A stretch of 64,000 nucleotides of DNA from Planctopirus ephydatiae (GTDB taxonomy: Bacteria > Planctomycetota > Planctomycetia > Planctomycetales > Planctomycetaceae), in contig NZ_CP036299.1 of assembly GCF_007752345.1 (NCBI RefSeq), forward strand, positions 3,559,501 through 3,623,500, read 5' to 3'. A model generated the notes under the pieces. The model was not told where the DNA came from. It ran no database searches and worked only from the letters and a program-made list of their open reading frames with translations. Positions 46,096 through 55,995 of the stretch are shown here, piece after piece. Made by a program: the position numbers and the translations under genes. Positions within the stretch are counted from its first letter, which is position 1. Every line of letters starts with the position of its first letter.

Positions 46096-46983
46096 ATGGC
46101 GTTGCTTCTGAGTATGACAGGAATCGGAATTGGCTGTGCCGAATCCGGAGAAGAGCGGTTGATGGTCGAGATTCGATCCGTCAACAACCGTTACTTCAAG
46201 CTCTCTCTACGCTCTCCCGATTGTTTCGCTGTCTTTGAACCTGAGATCGAAAAGACGCTGCGTGAGAGAATCAGCAGGGGAACTGTCAACGTTTCCATTC
46301 GTCTGGAAAGCCGAGGACTGCCATCTGCCATCCGGATTCAGCAGGATGTTCTTAAGGGGTACTGGTCGCAACTTCAACCCCTGGCAAAAGAGCTGAAGAC
46401 AAAGCCTCCCAGACTATCGGAGTTACTCACGCTTCCTGGTGTCTTGAGTGATGAATCTCAGTCATCCACAGCAGCCGAAGAGCACCTGGCATTGCTCAAA
46501 CAGGCGCTAACATCAGCTCTGGATGAGTTCGAGGCTTTTCGCTGCAGGGAAGGGGCCGCCATGCAGGCCGACCTCTGCAAACAGCAATCACTGATCATTG
46601 AAAAATCGAAACTAGTCCGTGAAACAGCACCTCAGGTTCTTCAGGAATACCGTGAGAAATTGCTGGAACGCATCAACCAGATTCTCGCCAATTCAGCGAC
46701 TCAGGTCACTCCCGCGGAAGTGGTTCGCGAAATGAGTCTGTTCGCCGACAAGTGCGACATCAATGAAGAACTCGCCCGCCTGGCAAGCCACTTCGAACAG
46801 TTTGAAAAATACTTGAGTGATCAGATTTCCCAAGGTCGAAAAATCGAATTTCTACTTCAGGAAATGTTCCGCGAGATCAATACCGTTGGCTCAAAAGCTA
46901 ATCATGCTGCGATTGCACATTGCGTGGTGGAAATGAAGGCGGCACTTGAACGGATGCGAGAAGTCATTCAGAACGTCGAATAG
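46096..46983 (+). CDS. YicC-family endoribonuclease
   Basis: 295 residues. The N-terminal YicC domain is LSMTGIGIGCAESGEERLMVEIRSVNNRYFKLSLR. The C-terminal DUF1732-type segment reads GRKIEFLLQEMFREINTVGSKANHAAIAHCVVEMKAALERMREVIQNVE, the family hallmark. YicC proteins cut RNA in Escherichia and Bacillus. TTG 46093 is an alternative start. GGGAG lies just before the ATG. gmk and rpoZ follow, an order common in many bacteria. Confidence 0.92.
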   Translation: MALLLSMTGIGIGCAESGEERLMVEIRSVNNRYFKLSLRSPDCFAVFEPEIEKTLRERISRGTVNVSIRLESRGLPSAIRIQQDVLKGYWSQLQPLAKELKTKPPRLSELLTLPGVLSDESQSSTAAEEHLALLKQALTSALDEFEAFRCREGAAMQADLCKQQSLIIEKSKLVRETAPQVLQEYREKLLERINQILANSATQVTPAEVVREMSLFADKCDINEELARLASHFEQFEKYLSDQISQGRKIEFLLQEMFREINTVGSKANHAAIAHCVVEMKAALERMREVIQNVE

Positions 46984-47075
46984 GAAACCGGCCGTATGAG
47001 ATAAGTGAATTGCCTTGAGTTGTTGGAACTGAGTGATAAACTTTCCGCCCTTGAAGCCCACGGGATGCAGAGACA

Positions 47076-47696
47076 ATGACAGTTGCATCAGAGCGTCCAG
47101 CGAGCACGGATTCTCTGCCTTTCCGGGTGGTTGTTCTTTCCGGGCCAAGCGGCAGCGGTAAGACAACAATTGTCCACCACCTGCTTGAACAATCGCCAAT
47201 TCCACTGACCAAAGCGATCTCTGCGACAACGCGCCCGCCCCGAAAAGGCGAGATCCACGGCGAAGACTATTACTTTCTCTCACACGAAGAGTTTATGGCT
47301 CGTCGCCACCAGCAGGAGTTTGTCGAAACCGCCGAAGTCTATGGTGCTGGTTACTGGTACGGGACATTAGTATCGGAGATTGAACGGGCGCGAGCACTGA
47401 ACTCCTGGTCATTTCTGGAAATTGATGTGGAAGGTGCTCTGCGAGTCGTGCAGCTTTACCCGGATGCGATTACAATTTTTCTAAAAACTCCTTCACCAGA
47501 AATTATTGAGCAGCGACTCCGGGGAAGAGCAACCGACTCGGAGGAGACGATTCAAAAACGCTTGAAGCAAGCTCATCTGGAACTTGCCCAGGCAGACAAA
47601 TATCGCTACCAGATCATCAACGATCATCTGGATGCAGCAGTCCAACGCATTATCGCACTATTGCAAAATGAGGCCGGCACATGCTCGAAGAACTGA
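47076..47696 (+). CDS. gmk: guanylate kinase
   Basis: 206 residues. P-loop [15 protein letters not shown]-binding block [26 protein letters not shown], then [17 protein letters not shown] and the LID region with [16 protein letters not shown]. It phosphorylates GMP to GDP. Its 3' end overlaps rpoZ by 16 nt, so the two are in one transcript, usually with the YicC gene 92 nt upstream. Confidence 0.96.
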   Translation: MTVASERPASTDSLPFRVVVLSGPSGSGKTTIVHHLLEQSPIPLTKAISATTRPPRKGEIHGEDYYFLSHEEFMARRHQQEFVETAEVYGAGYWYGTLVSEIERARALNSWSFLEIDVEGALRVVQLYPDAITIFLKTPSPEIIEQRLRGRATDSEETIQKRLKQAHLELAQADKYRYQIINDHLDAAVQRIIALLQNEAGTCSKN

Positions 47697-47941
47697 AAGA
47701 AGAAGCGATTGTCCGTAAAGTGGGAGGTCGCTTTAAACTCTCCACCCTGATTCAAAAGCGAATGGTGGCTCTCAATCGCGGAGCCAGGCCACTCGTCGAT
47801 ATCCAGACCAAGAACCCGATGGAAGTCGTAGTGCAGGAGATCCTGCAGGACAAGATCTTCCTCGATGCTTCCGGGAATCTCCAGACCGCACCCAGCGTTC
47901 CTCGGGAAATGGATGCGGGGCCTTCGCTGGATGATCTGTAA
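47681..47941 (+). CDS. rpoZ: RNA polymerase omega subunit
   Basis: 86 residues. The segment [27 protein letters not shown] matches the omega core that clamps the beta-prime subunit, followed by an acidic C-terminal tail. The gene overlaps gmk by 16 nt, a classic arrangement. It stabilises RNA polymerase assembly and is followed by a terminator-like hairpin. Confidence 0.9.
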   Translation: MLEELKEEAIVRKVGGRFKLSTLIQKRMVALNRGARPLVDIQTKNPMEVVVQEILQDKIFLDASGNLQTAPSVPREMDAGPSLDDL

Positions 47942-47968
47942 TAGACTTGTCCGACAATGATTTTAATC

Positions 47969-48008
47969 ACACCCCGGTTTGCCATCAGTGCGGAACGGGG
48001 TGTTTTTC
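47969..48008 (+). terminator. intrinsic terminator after rpoZ
   Basis: ACACCCCG (47969-47976) pairs with CGGGGTGT (47996-48003) across a 19-nt loop, followed by TTTTC. It ends the gmk-rpoZ transcript. Confidence 0.65.
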
Positions 48009-48226
48009 TCGACTGAAATGCACAGGTCTGTGAGGTGTGTCGAAATGACTTCGTCGCCTTTGACACATCGATGTGATGTCCAAAATCGCAAAGGAACCGA
48101 TAGGCCATAGTGGCTCAAAGGTTAATCAAGTGAGCGTGCCATATCAGGTTAGGACTTAAACAGAGCCGGCGTCTTGCAGACTTGTCCGACCTTTGGTCGA
48201 AAAACCGCCCGATTGGAGGATATTTT

Positions 48227-48778
48227 ATGGCTGGATTCGAAGTCCTTCTGGGGGTGACAGGAGGTATTGCTGCCTACAAGTCGGCTGAACTTTGCAGCAA
48301 GCTGGTTCAGCGCGGTGCTCAGGTCTCCGTAGTCCTCACTGAATCCGCCGAAAAATTTATTGGCCCGACGACATTTGAAGCACTCACGGGGCGGCCCGTC
48401 ATTCGCGAAATGTTCTCTCCTCAGGAACATTTTCGTGGTGAGCACATTGGTCTGGCTCAGCGAGCGAATGTCTACGTGATCGCCCCCGCCACAGCCAATT
48501 CTCTGGCGCAACTTGCTCATGGGTTTGCGCCCGATCTTGTCAGCACTCTTGCTTTGACAATTACCTGCCCACTATTTGTGGCCCCCGCCATGAACTGCGA
48601 GATGTGGGCCAAGCCTTCCGTCACTCGCAATGTGCAACAACTCCGTGAGGATGGCGTACACGTTATTGAACCCGGGGAAGGCTGGCTAAGCTGCGGTCAA
48701 ATTGGACGCGGCCGGATGGCTGAACCCGTAGAAATTCTCGCCAAACTGCAAGCTCATTTCCTGGTTCTGACCTCATAG
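48227..48778 (+). CDS. coaC: phosphopantothenoylcysteine decarboxylase
   Basis: 183 residues, a stand-alone flavin decarboxylase domain: VLLGVTGGIAAYKSAELCSKL, the His in EHIGLAQRANVYVIAPATANSLAQLAHG, and VAPAMNCEMW with the active-site PAMN motif. It makes 4'-phosphopantetheine in CoA synthesis. In most bacteria it is fused to CoaB; here CoaB is encoded separately at 55 kb. The ribosome site GGAGGA is strong. The 45 nt before the ATG remain open but are not coding. Confidence 0.9.
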   Translation: MAGFEVLLGVTGGIAAYKSAELCSKLVQRGAQVSVVLTESAEKFIGPTTFEALTGRPVIREMFSPQEHFRGEHIGLAQRANVYVIAPATANSLAQLAHGFAPDLVSTLALTITCPLFVAPAMNCEMWAKPSVTRNVQQLREDGVHVIEPGEGWLSCGQIGRGRMAEPVEILAKLQAHFLVLTS

Positions 48779-48854
48779 AATCGCTGATTATGACGCTGGG
48801 AAAGAGAGAGCACTTGGAACTTCCGTTCGATCTCATCCAGCGTTTGCTGAAGAT

Positions 48855-49694
48855 TTAGTTGCGTTCGGAAAGACAGCGGACGGCTTCCTGCCAATGGCGT
48901 GTCAGCACTGATCGCTCACTCCCGTCACAAGAGCGCAAGCAATCCTCCAGCAGTTGCACTGCCAACCCATAATGCCCTGCCTTGAACGCAATGAGGCCCA
49001 GATCGCGATGTTGATCAAATCTCCCCGGAAGAAGAGCCGTTAATCGCCTCTGAACCTGGTGAGCCAGTTCCCAATGCCCCTGCTTGACGTGGAGAACTTT
49101 CAGATTATTGAGCATGCGAGTCATGATTTCGCGCGGACGGGCAGGATCCATCATCGGCCGGACTTCATCCTCTGGCAGTTGACTTAAATCGGTCAGCCAT
49201 TCGAGGCATTCTTCCCAATCCAAAATCAGGCCTCCACGAAAGGCATCGACAAAGAGTGGGCCTTCCTCGCTCTCCAGTCTCAAGAGAAATTGGAGCGGTG
49301 CAGAGACACCTTGAAGTGGAATACCGATCGACCGGGCCACCTCCCACCAGACCAGTGATAGGCTGATGGGCAATCCTGTGCCTGTACTGACCACGCGGTT
49401 GAGATAGCTGGCTTCCGCTTGATCATAGGCTGAGCTACTACCATGCAGACCATGAGTTCCCGAGAGACATTGCGCCAAAGCCTGCAATTGATTTCTCGGA
49501 TCATGTTTTCCGGAAAGCATCGACTGCACTTCCAGGGCACGCTTTGAAATCCACTCGAGCGTGGGTCGAAAGCTCAAACCTGGCTGAGCCTCTCGCGCCA
49601 CCTCCAGTGCCGCAAGTGTCAGATTGGCATTCCGATCCCGCTGAACCAGTTTGGTGAATTCAACATCATCGGGAAATACAAGCTTAAGGGTCAT
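48855..49694 (-). CDS. SirB1-family transglutaminase-like protein
   Basis: 279 residues. The N-terminal half resembles transglutaminase-like SirB1 (YLNRVVSTGTGLPISLSLVWWEVARSIGIPLQGVSAPLQFLLR), though the catalytic Cys is replaced at the usual GxPISL position. The C-terminal half holds TPR-like repeats (LHVKQGHWELAHQVQRRLTALLPGRFDQHRDLGLIAFKAGHYGLAVQLLEDCL). The function of the family is not settled. It faces coaC convergently. Confidence 0.8.
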   Translation of the reverse strand: MTLKLVFPDDVEFTKLVQRDRNANLTLAALEVAREAQPGLSFRPTLEWISKRALEVQSMLSGKHDPRNQLQALAQCLSGTHGLHGSSSAYDQAEASYLNRVVSTGTGLPISLSLVWWEVARSIGIPLQGVSAPLQFLLRLESEEGPLFVDAFRGGLILDWEECLEWLTDLSQLPEDEVRPMMDPARPREIMTRMLNNLKVLHVKQGHWELAHQVQRRLTALLPGRFDQHRDLGLIAFKAGHYGLAVQLLEDCLRSCDGSERSVLTRHWQEAVRCLSERN

Positions 49695-49896
49695 CGGAAA
49701 ACATCCGTCCGCAGAAGCACATATTCATAGTTCGGACAAATACAGCAAACCGTTGGAATTCAGACTGTTCACAAGACTTGGACTGCGACAAAACGTCCAT
49801 CTTCAATACATGGTATCGCAATGTCTCCCTCACACCCAAGTGAAAAAGACTTCAATTCACAAACATGAAGTCCGAGAGGCGACACACCAGACTGTC

Positions 49897-50328
49897 TTAC
49901 TTGGCAGTCTCTTCCGGGGTGACTCGCAATTTTTCGAGCAGCACCTTGTTCCCAGAATCATTGTATTCGACCTTCGACATGAAGGCTCTCATCAGCATGA
50001 TGCCGCGACCGCAGGGACGATCCAGATTTTCCTCGGCCGTCGGATCGGGAACGTCGTTCCAGTCGAATCCCGGGCCTTCATCTTCAATCTCAATGCTGGC
50101 AATCACATCGCTGACCGTACAGGCAATTCGCACTCTTTTATCGGGATCCATGCGATTACCATGCTTGATGGCGTTGACCAGACCTTCTTCGAGGGCCAGC
50201 CGCATGCCAAAAACATCTCTGGGCGAAAACTCCGCTGCTTCCATCGCAGCAATAATCTTCTCCTGAATAGCCTGACCTTCTGCGGTGTCACTCGGAATCT
50301 GAATCTCGAACTGTTCATAGATCGGCAT
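49897..50328 (-). CDS. RsbW-like serine kinase/anti-sigma factor
   Basis: 143 residues of the GHKL ATPase type: the N-box is FGMRLALEEGLVNAIKHGN, then IEIEDEGPGFDWNDVPDP (G1) and GRGIMLMRAFMSKVEYN (G2). Such kinases phosphorylate a STAS partner and can bind a sigma factor. A STAS gene lies 347 nt upstream on the same strand, so they probably form a partner-switching pair. No sigma factor gene is near. ATG 50328 is the family start; ATG 50394 is an extension. Confidence 0.85.
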   Translation of the reverse strand: MPIYEQFEIQIPSDTAEGQAIQEKIIAAMEAAEFSPRDVFGMRLALEEGLVNAIKHGNRMDPDKRVRIACTVSDVIASIEIEDEGPGFDWNDVPDPTAEENLDRPCGRGIMLMRAFMSKVEYNDSGNKVLLEKLRVTPEETAK

Positions 50329-50675
50329 GGCGTCACTGCTGTCGAAGAGAATCAGGCAATTACCGGACAAGCTTGAGCTTAAACAACTCGGCATCGATCG
50401 TCTGAATCAAAATCCAGAATGTCGATCTGGCAGAACTGGCAAACGATCACTCATAGTGCAACATCCCTTGAATTCGAAAATGTGAAGCAGTTAGCGTTAT
50501 GCACCAACGTCATATGAACATTTTCGACAAGTTGCTGAGAGAACGTTGTTACCACAATCGATTTTGAAGCAAGAAATCGTTCCAAGAGCAGTGCCAATAT
50601 CGTACTCAGTTTCCGCTGCTCTCGATCAATGTCCCGTCCTTCAAGTCTACGATTGCTACCCCGCAAATCGACAGG
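50329..50675. other. intergenic region, nothing recognised
   Basis: 347 nt between the STAS gene and the kinase gene. No gene is supported. It may hold a separate promoter for the kinase gene. Confidence 0.4.
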
Positions 50676-51029
50676 TTACATCCCATCGAGAGCTTGTTCC
50701 TGAGTCGACTTGATATCGAAAATCTTATCCAGCCGAGTGATCTGGAAGACTTCCAGAATTTCCGGGCGAATGGCACAGAGCCGCAGTTTTCCCCTTGCAG
50801 CTTTCACCTTTTTGTCCATCGTGATCAATTTGCCCAGTGCAGCACTGGAAAGATACTCGACAGTGGAAAAATCGAGCACGATCTTTTTGCGACCGTCTTC
50901 ATCGACCAGTCCAAACATCTGATTCCCGATCAACTGAATGTTGGTCTCATCGAGAATCTTCTTATCGACAAACTTGGCTACGGTGACATCACCAACTTCT
51001 TCGATGTCCAGACGTCTTGTACTCGACAT
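50676..51029 (-). CDS. STAS-domain anti-anti-sigma factor
   Basis: 117 residues, one STAS domain: LDIEEVGDVTVAKFVDKKILDE, then KIVLDFSTVEYLSSAALGKLITM, where the Ser after YLS is the usual phosphorylation site. The partner kinase gene lies downstream. AGGAAAACCC precedes ATG 51029. In the partner-switch model the unphosphorylated protein frees a sigma factor or other target from the kinase. Confidence 0.9.
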   Translation of the reverse strand: MSSTRRLDIEEVGDVTVAKFVDKKILDETNIQLIGNQMFGLVDEDGRKKIVLDFSTVEYLSSAALGKLITMDKKVKAARGKLRLCAIRPEILEVFQITRLDKIFDIKSTQEQALDGM

Positions 51030-51736
51030 GGGTTTTCCTGATTTCGAATGAGACCGAGCCAGAACTGGCCAGAATGATCCTGGCAAACAATTCCAATATA
51101 GCTTGAATCCACTTCAAAAGATTCTGCTCTATGGGAATAAAACAATTGCCTCAGTGGGGATCATTGTTTCATAGACTCGGCAAGTCAAGCGTTTTCCCGG
51201 ACTTGGGTTACGACCACTCCGCTCGGCCGGCTGGAATTGATCCCGTTTTCTCACTTTGCCTTACCGAACAAAGAGTCCGAGAATCTGCTCTAGCCAGCAT
51301 GATTGCTCATACCCAGCCACAAAGTCATCACCAGCAGATCACAACATGATTGGGCAAATACTGACTGACCATTCCGGTTGACGGATACAACCGCGATTCT
51401 GATTACAACCGATTTTCAGCCTTTGAGGACATCGATCCTGCCACCTCAATAACGACCGTTTTTGTCAATTTCCAAATTCATCTGACGACCATCTCGCAAC
51501 ATTTGTTGCCCGATTTTTGCACATTTCGGCCCCAGTCTGCCGAAAACCCCTGAGGCAAGCAGCAGAACCGATTGACGCCGAAGGCTTCTGAATACACCTC
51601 TGACGGGTTGCCACAACATCCCCCAGTGCCGATACTTCATTCAACGAGATGTTTTTCAAGATGATCCTGGCCAATTGGTAAGACGATCGAACAGCTTTTA
51701 TCTTCGGCTGAGAGTCTACGGATCAAATTCTGGCGA
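51030..51736. other. 707-nt intergenic region, nothing recognised
   Basis: A divergent region between the STAS gene (minus) and a small gene (plus). I saw no supported gene, tRNA or strong hairpin. It probably holds promoters. Confidence 0.4.
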
Positions 51737-52243
51737 ATGGACGAGAGCATGAGTGAGAATTTCGAAGAACGCCTTTCTCAAGCCATCCAAAGGGGGAATC
51801 GTCAGCGGGAAGAGGCGGGTTCACAACGGGCCCGAGCGGCTCGAACGGACGAAGATTACCGCCAGCAGCACGGCGCATTACGCATTGAACTCTCTGATCA
51901 GATCGAAACGGCCATTCGCAAAATGGTGAAACACTTCCCGGGATTTAACTTCCGGACGGTGATTTCGCCAGATGGATGGGGAGCACATGCCAGCCGTGAT
52001 GATGTCTCCGGAACCACTCGCCGTGATGTCACCCAGTTGTATTCCTACCTCGAAATTCTCGTGCGGCCCTACAACAGTTCTGCCCGCATCATCGATCTCG
52101 TCGTGCGAGGTACCATTCGCAACAAAGAAATTCTTCGCAAAAACGAGTTCAATCTGCTCGATGAAGCGAACACCGAGCAACTGAAGAACATCATCGATCA
52201 GTGGGTCGTGCAATACGCAGAACGCTATGCCGCCCAAGGATAG
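51737..52243 (+). CDS. conserved-looking protein of unknown function
   Basis: 168 residues. The N-terminal 45 are charged (SQAIQRGNRQREEAGSQRARAARTDEDYR). A compact-looking domain follows: IETAIRKMVKHFPGFNFRTVISPDGWGAHASRDDV, then LYSYLEILVRPYNSSARIIDLVVRGTIRNKEIL. No signal peptide or membrane segment is seen, so it is probably cytoplasmic. I recognise no family. ATG 51749 is an alternative start. Confidence 0.65.
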   Translation: MDESMSENFEERLSQAIQRGNRQREEAGSQRARAARTDEDYRQQHGALRIELSDQIETAIRKMVKHFPGFNFRTVISPDGWGAHASRDDVSGTTRRDVTQLYSYLEILVRPYNSSARIIDLVVRGTIRNKEILRKNEFNLLDEANTEQLKNIIDQWVVQYAERYAAQG

Positions 52244-52251
52244 ACATGAAC

Positions 52252-52288
52252 GTGACGCTGATCATCCTACTGTGGTGTTCAGCGTCAC
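52252..52288 (+). terminator. possible terminator hairpin
   Basis: GTGACGCTGA pairs perfectly with TCAGCGTCAC (52279-52288) across a 17-nt loop, just after the small gene. Only a short T-rich tail follows. Confidence 0.45.
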
Positions 52289-52353
52289 TTGTTGAAATAT
52301 GAATCGCTAAGTTCCAGTCACACAGTTGTGAAATGAAAGCAAGGATCGATTTC

Positions 52354-53004
52354 ATGAGTCGCCATTCCAGCGTGACGAGAGTTCTCGAATCCGGGTTAAT
52401 TGCGATTCTGCGATCAGATTCACCCGATAAGCTCATTTCACTGTGCCATGGACTACACCGTGGTGGAATTCAAATCATTGAAATCACCATGACCGTTCCC
52501 GGAGCGCTCGATATCATTCGCCAGCTTCATCAGGAGTTGGGCTCAAAGGTGCTCGTGGGAGCTGGCACCATTCTCGACCCGGAAACAGCACGACTGGCGA
52601 TACTCGCCGGCGCAGAGTTTCTGGTGACCCCCGCACTTAATGTCGAAACCATCCAGTTGGCCAATCGGTATGACAAGTTAATTCTCCCCGGGATTTTAAC
52701 GCCCACAGAATTGGTCACAGCGCTGGAGGCCGGGGCGTCCATGGTCAAGCTTTTCCCGGCTGATGCAGTCGGGCCAACCTTTCTCTCAGCACTCACCAGG
52801 CCATTTCCCCAGGCGATGATCGTGCCGACAGGCGGGGTCACTCTTGACTCTCTCCAGGCATTTGTGAATGCAGGTGCTGCTGCCGTAGGCCTGGCCACCA
52901 GCCTGATCGATCAGAAACTTGCACAGAGTGGCGATGCCGCGGAAGCCGAGCGGAGGGCTCGCGCTTTTGTGGCAAAATATGCTGAAGTCCGCCGCAAATC
53001 CTGA
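52354..53004 (+). CDS. KDPG/KHG aldolase
   Basis: 216 residues, a class I aldolase barrel: GLIAILRSDSPDKL, IIEITMTVPGALDII, VLVGAGTILDPETARLAILAGAEFLVTPALN, and the Schiff-base Lys in MVKLFPADAVGP. It cleaves 2-keto-3-deoxy-6-phosphogluconate (Entner-Doudoroff) or 4-hydroxy-2-oxoglutarate; the substrate cannot be separated by sequence. AAGGA lies 8 nt before ATG 52354. No other Entner-Doudoroff gene is adjacent. Confidence 0.9.
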   Translation: MSRHSSVTRVLESGLIAILRSDSPDKLISLCHGLHRGGIQIIEITMTVPGALDIIRQLHQELGSKVLVGAGTILDPETARLAILAGAEFLVTPALNVETIQLANRYDKLILPGILTPTELVTALEAGASMVKLFPADAVGPTFLSALTRPFPQAMIVPTGGVTLDSLQAFVNAGAAAVGLATSLIDQKLAQSGDAAEAERRARAFVAKYAEVRRKS

Positions 53005-53365
53005 GTGTGAAATTGATCAGCGCCACCCGTAAACACTCAGAAAATATGGCTCATTACGATGTGCTAAGTCGTTCTGCAGAAATCAGATTCGACCAAATTC
53101 CGTTCTGACCGTGCACAGTTTGCCAACACCCGATTGATCGTGAGCTAGACTGCGTTCATGGTGCTTGAAAGGCTTCTCCTGGTTCTCGATCGACAATCAG
53201 GATTGCATGAAGTCGGCACCGCGAGCGAGTCGATACAGACGAAACGAATGTAGCGGAATTGGCGGTTGTATGGCGTCAAATGCCACTTGAACCCAATTGA
53301 TGCTGCAGAACTTTCGAGGTTCGACAAGCTGATATTTGGTAGTCCTGAGTTGAGCGAGGCCAAAA
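53005..53365. other. intergenic region, nothing recognised
   Basis: 361 nt between the aldolase gene and an exported-protein gene. No feature supported. Confidence 0.35.
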
Positions 53366-54937
53366 ATGGGCAGCTTTGTGCGAACGTGTCTGAGTCTCTG
53401 CCTGGTGGCAGGTCTGGCCACGTTTGCCTCCGCCGCGAATCCGATCGTAACGGCCAAGAACCGTTTTCGAATCCCGTTTAAGGTCGATCCTGCGGCTCTT
53501 CAGAGGATGAATGCGCAGGAACTGAGGCTGTATGTTTCATCGGATCGGGGGGCGACCTGGAATCTGGCCCAATCGATTAATCCGGAGATTGGCAAATTCG
53601 AGTATCAGTCTCCCGGAGACGGCGAATTCTGGTTCTCTGTCAAAACACTGGATGGTGATAATCAGTTGCAACCCAATGGCCGCGTCTTTGAGCCCGGGTT
53701 GATGGTCATTGTCGATACGCGTGAACCTCGTGTCGATCTCGCATTACAGGAAGTCCAGCAGGGCAAGGTACAGCTATCGTGGCATCTCCACGACCAGAAT
53801 CTTGATCCTTCCACACTCAAGCTGGAATACTCTCAGCCCGGTGTTGCCGGTTGGCAAACAGTGAGTGTCGCCCCACGCTCTGCCGGTCAAACGACGTGGT
53901 CAGTCCCGCAGGGAGGAATTGTTGCCGTTCGTGGCTCAGTTCTCGATCAAGCCGGTAATCTTGGCCGAGGAACGATTCAATCCACAGTTCGAGGTGGAGA
54001 TGGTGCTGGAAAAGCAGCCATGCCCGACACCAGGCAACCCATTGCCAGCATGAATCGCGATCTCTCAACCGAGACCGCCAATAACTCGATGACGGGAGCA
54101 ATATCGACAGGCCCGATGATCCAGCCATCCCCAGGCATGGTGGGTCGGCCCGTCTCCAGTGATGTGCAATCTCGTCCAGAAATCGTGAAGAATCCCTACA
54201 CGACAGGGGCTGAAAACTTTGATGAACCTCCCGTTCAACCCAAAGTGACCCCACAACCAACCAATACCAATGTGGCTGGGATCGGTTCTGGAGACCCACT
54301 CTTCAAGGGCCGAATTGTTGCCACTCGCAAGTTTCAGCTGGCTTACAAAATCGACGACTTAGGTCCCTCGGGAATCAGTGCTGTCGAACTCTTTATCACA
54401 CAGAACAATGGCCAGCAGTGGTACCGCTATGGCGAAGATGTCGATCTGAAGAGCCCGTTCGATGTTCAGGTTCCGCAAGATGGCATCTATGGCTTTGAGA
54501 TTCGAGTTCACAGTGGAGCGGGATTATCGGCTGACCCTCCACGAAATAGTGAAGCCCCTTCCATTCAAGTCAAAGTCGACCAGACCGCCCCCACATTAGA
54601 ACTGCTGGCTGTTGAGCAAGGGCAGGGGACACAGCAGAATCTCGTCACAATCCGCTGGCGAGTCCAGGATGCCAACCTTTCGGAAACACCCATTTCGCTC
54701 TATGGTGCCGCCTCACCGGCCGGCCCGTGGAATCTGATCAGCGACTGGCGACCAGACACAGGCAGCTTTCGCTGGGAACTTCCACCCAATGGGCCGTCTC
54801 AGGTCTTTGTCCGGGTGGTCGCCCGCGATGCGGCAGGGAACTTTGCCAAGGCCGAATCGACTCAACCGGTTGTGATTGACCTTAAGCGACCCTCGGCACG
54901 CATCGTGGATGTTGCGCCCGGTATGCCCCGAGATTAA
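53366..54937 (+). CDS. exported protein with Ig-like repeats
   Basis: 523 residues. A signal peptide (MGSFVRTCLSLCLVAGLATF, cleavage after ASA) is followed by several beta-sandwich repeats of bacterial Ig-like type: LYVSSDRGATWNLAQS, FWFSVKTLDGDNQL, and again ELFITQNNGQQWYRYGEDV and VFVRVVARDAAGNFAKAES. A Pro/Thr-rich linker separates the two halves. It is probably a periplasmic or cell-surface protein. The family is not recognised by name. Confidence 0.75.
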   Translation: MGSFVRTCLSLCLVAGLATFASAANPIVTAKNRFRIPFKVDPAALQRMNAQELRLYVSSDRGATWNLAQSINPEIGKFEYQSPGDGEFWFSVKTLDGDNQLQPNGRVFEPGLMVIVDTREPRVDLALQEVQQGKVQLSWHLHDQNLDPSTLKLEYSQPGVAGWQTVSVAPRSAGQTTWSVPQGGIVAVRGSVLDQAGNLGRGTIQSTVRGGDGAGKAAMPDTRQPIASMNRDLSTETANNSMTGAISTGPMIQPSPGMVGRPVSSDVQSRPEIVKNPYTTGAENFDEPPVQPKVTPQPTNTNVAGIGSGDPLFKGRIVATRKFQLAYKIDDLGPSGISAVELFITQNNGQQWYRYGEDVDLKSPFDVQVPQDGIYGFEIRVHSGAGLSADPPRNSEAPSIQVKVDQTAPTLELLAVEQGQGTQQNLVTIRWRVQDANLSETPISLYGAASPAGPWNLISDWRPDTGSFRWELPPNGPSQVFVRVVARDAAGNFAKAESTQPVVIDLKRPSARIVDVAPGMPRD

Positions 54938-55011
54938 TCGCGTGGTTGTTGAATTCCCGTGTTCGAACGAAGATGCTTCATGGAAGCCATCTCCTGCACA
55001 GTGGAATTCTT

Positions 55012-55641
55012 ATGCGAATCTTGATTACGGCCGGCCCCACGCGCGAATACCTCGACGACGTTCGTTACCTTTCCAATGCCAGCAGCGGCCGCATGGGTTA
55101 CGCACTGGCTGAAGCCGCCATTGCCCGCGGCCATCAGGTGATTCTTGTCACCGGCCCAGTGGGTCTTACTCCCCCCAGAAACTGCCAGGTTCATCATGTG
55201 GAAACCACTGATGAACTTCTGGGTGCATGTCGTGAAGCGTTTCCCGCATGCGATGGTGTCATTGCGACGGCTGCAGTGTGCGATTATCGCCCGCGCGAGC
55301 GATTCTCCGGGAAACTTGCCAAGACAGGCGTTTCTTTAGAACTGGAACTTGTCGAAACAGCAGACGTGCTTGCCGAACTTGGTCAGACCAAGGCTCATCG
55401 CTGGATTATGGGATTTGCTCTCGAATCTGCCGAGTTTGCCCACCAGAACGCCCTACGCAAACTCAAAGAGAAAAACTGCGACATCATCGTCCTCAATGGG
55501 CCCGCCGCGATTGGCTCCAATACCAATGAAGTCGAACTCATTGACCCCTTAGGCCAGGCGATCGAACGATACACAGGCAGTAAAACAGACATTGCCATGC
55601 GACTGATCGAATGGGTTGAGGCCCATCTGAATAGCCAGTGA
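55012..55641 (+). CDS. coaB: phosphopantothenate-cysteine ligase
   Basis: 209 residues, a stand-alone CoaB domain: MRILITAGPTREYLDDVRYLSNASSGRMG is the family start, with ATAAVCDYRPRERFSGKL, the LELVETADVL segment and GFALES. It joins cysteine to 4'-phosphopantothenate, the step before CoaC. coaC lies 6.2 kb away, so the usual fused CoaBC is split. The ORF upstream of ATG 55012 is not part of the family. Confidence 0.92.
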   Translation: MRILITAGPTREYLDDVRYLSNASSGRMGYALAEAAIARGHQVILVTGPVGLTPPRNCQVHHVETTDELLGACREAFPACDGVIATAAVCDYRPRERFSGKLAKTGVSLELELVETADVLAELGQTKAHRWIMGFALESAEFAHQNALRKLKEKNCDIIVLNGPAAIGSNTNEVELIDPLGQAIERYTGSKTDIAMRLIEWVEAHLNSQ

Positions 55642-55995
55642 TTCTGCCCCACGGAGCAGCGTCGTCGATTCTTTGGGCTTGTCACTATCATGCCCCTCCA
55701 GCTCACTCAACCTTTCATCTCCAGGTTCACTGAGACCTCCTGGAACACATTTCGCAATGATTCGTGCATATCGATCCCACCGGCTCATTGGGAATAACCG
55801 TTAAAGTACGAACCAGATTCTGCCCGAGTCTGTGGCCTTCTGGCAGCATTTCTGGCGGCAGGTGGTAATTTTGCATCGTAGGACTCCGTTCGAGTGTCTC
55901 TGCCGGATCGTTGAAAGACTTCCGGCCTGAACCTCGAATTGCATGACGACCTGGACGAATTGCAGTTTTCAATCACCTGTTTTGTTGGAATCGCC
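55642..55995. other. intergenic region, nothing recognised
   Basis: About 350 nt between coaB and ftsK. No gene is supported; it probably holds the ftsK promoter. Confidence 0.35.
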
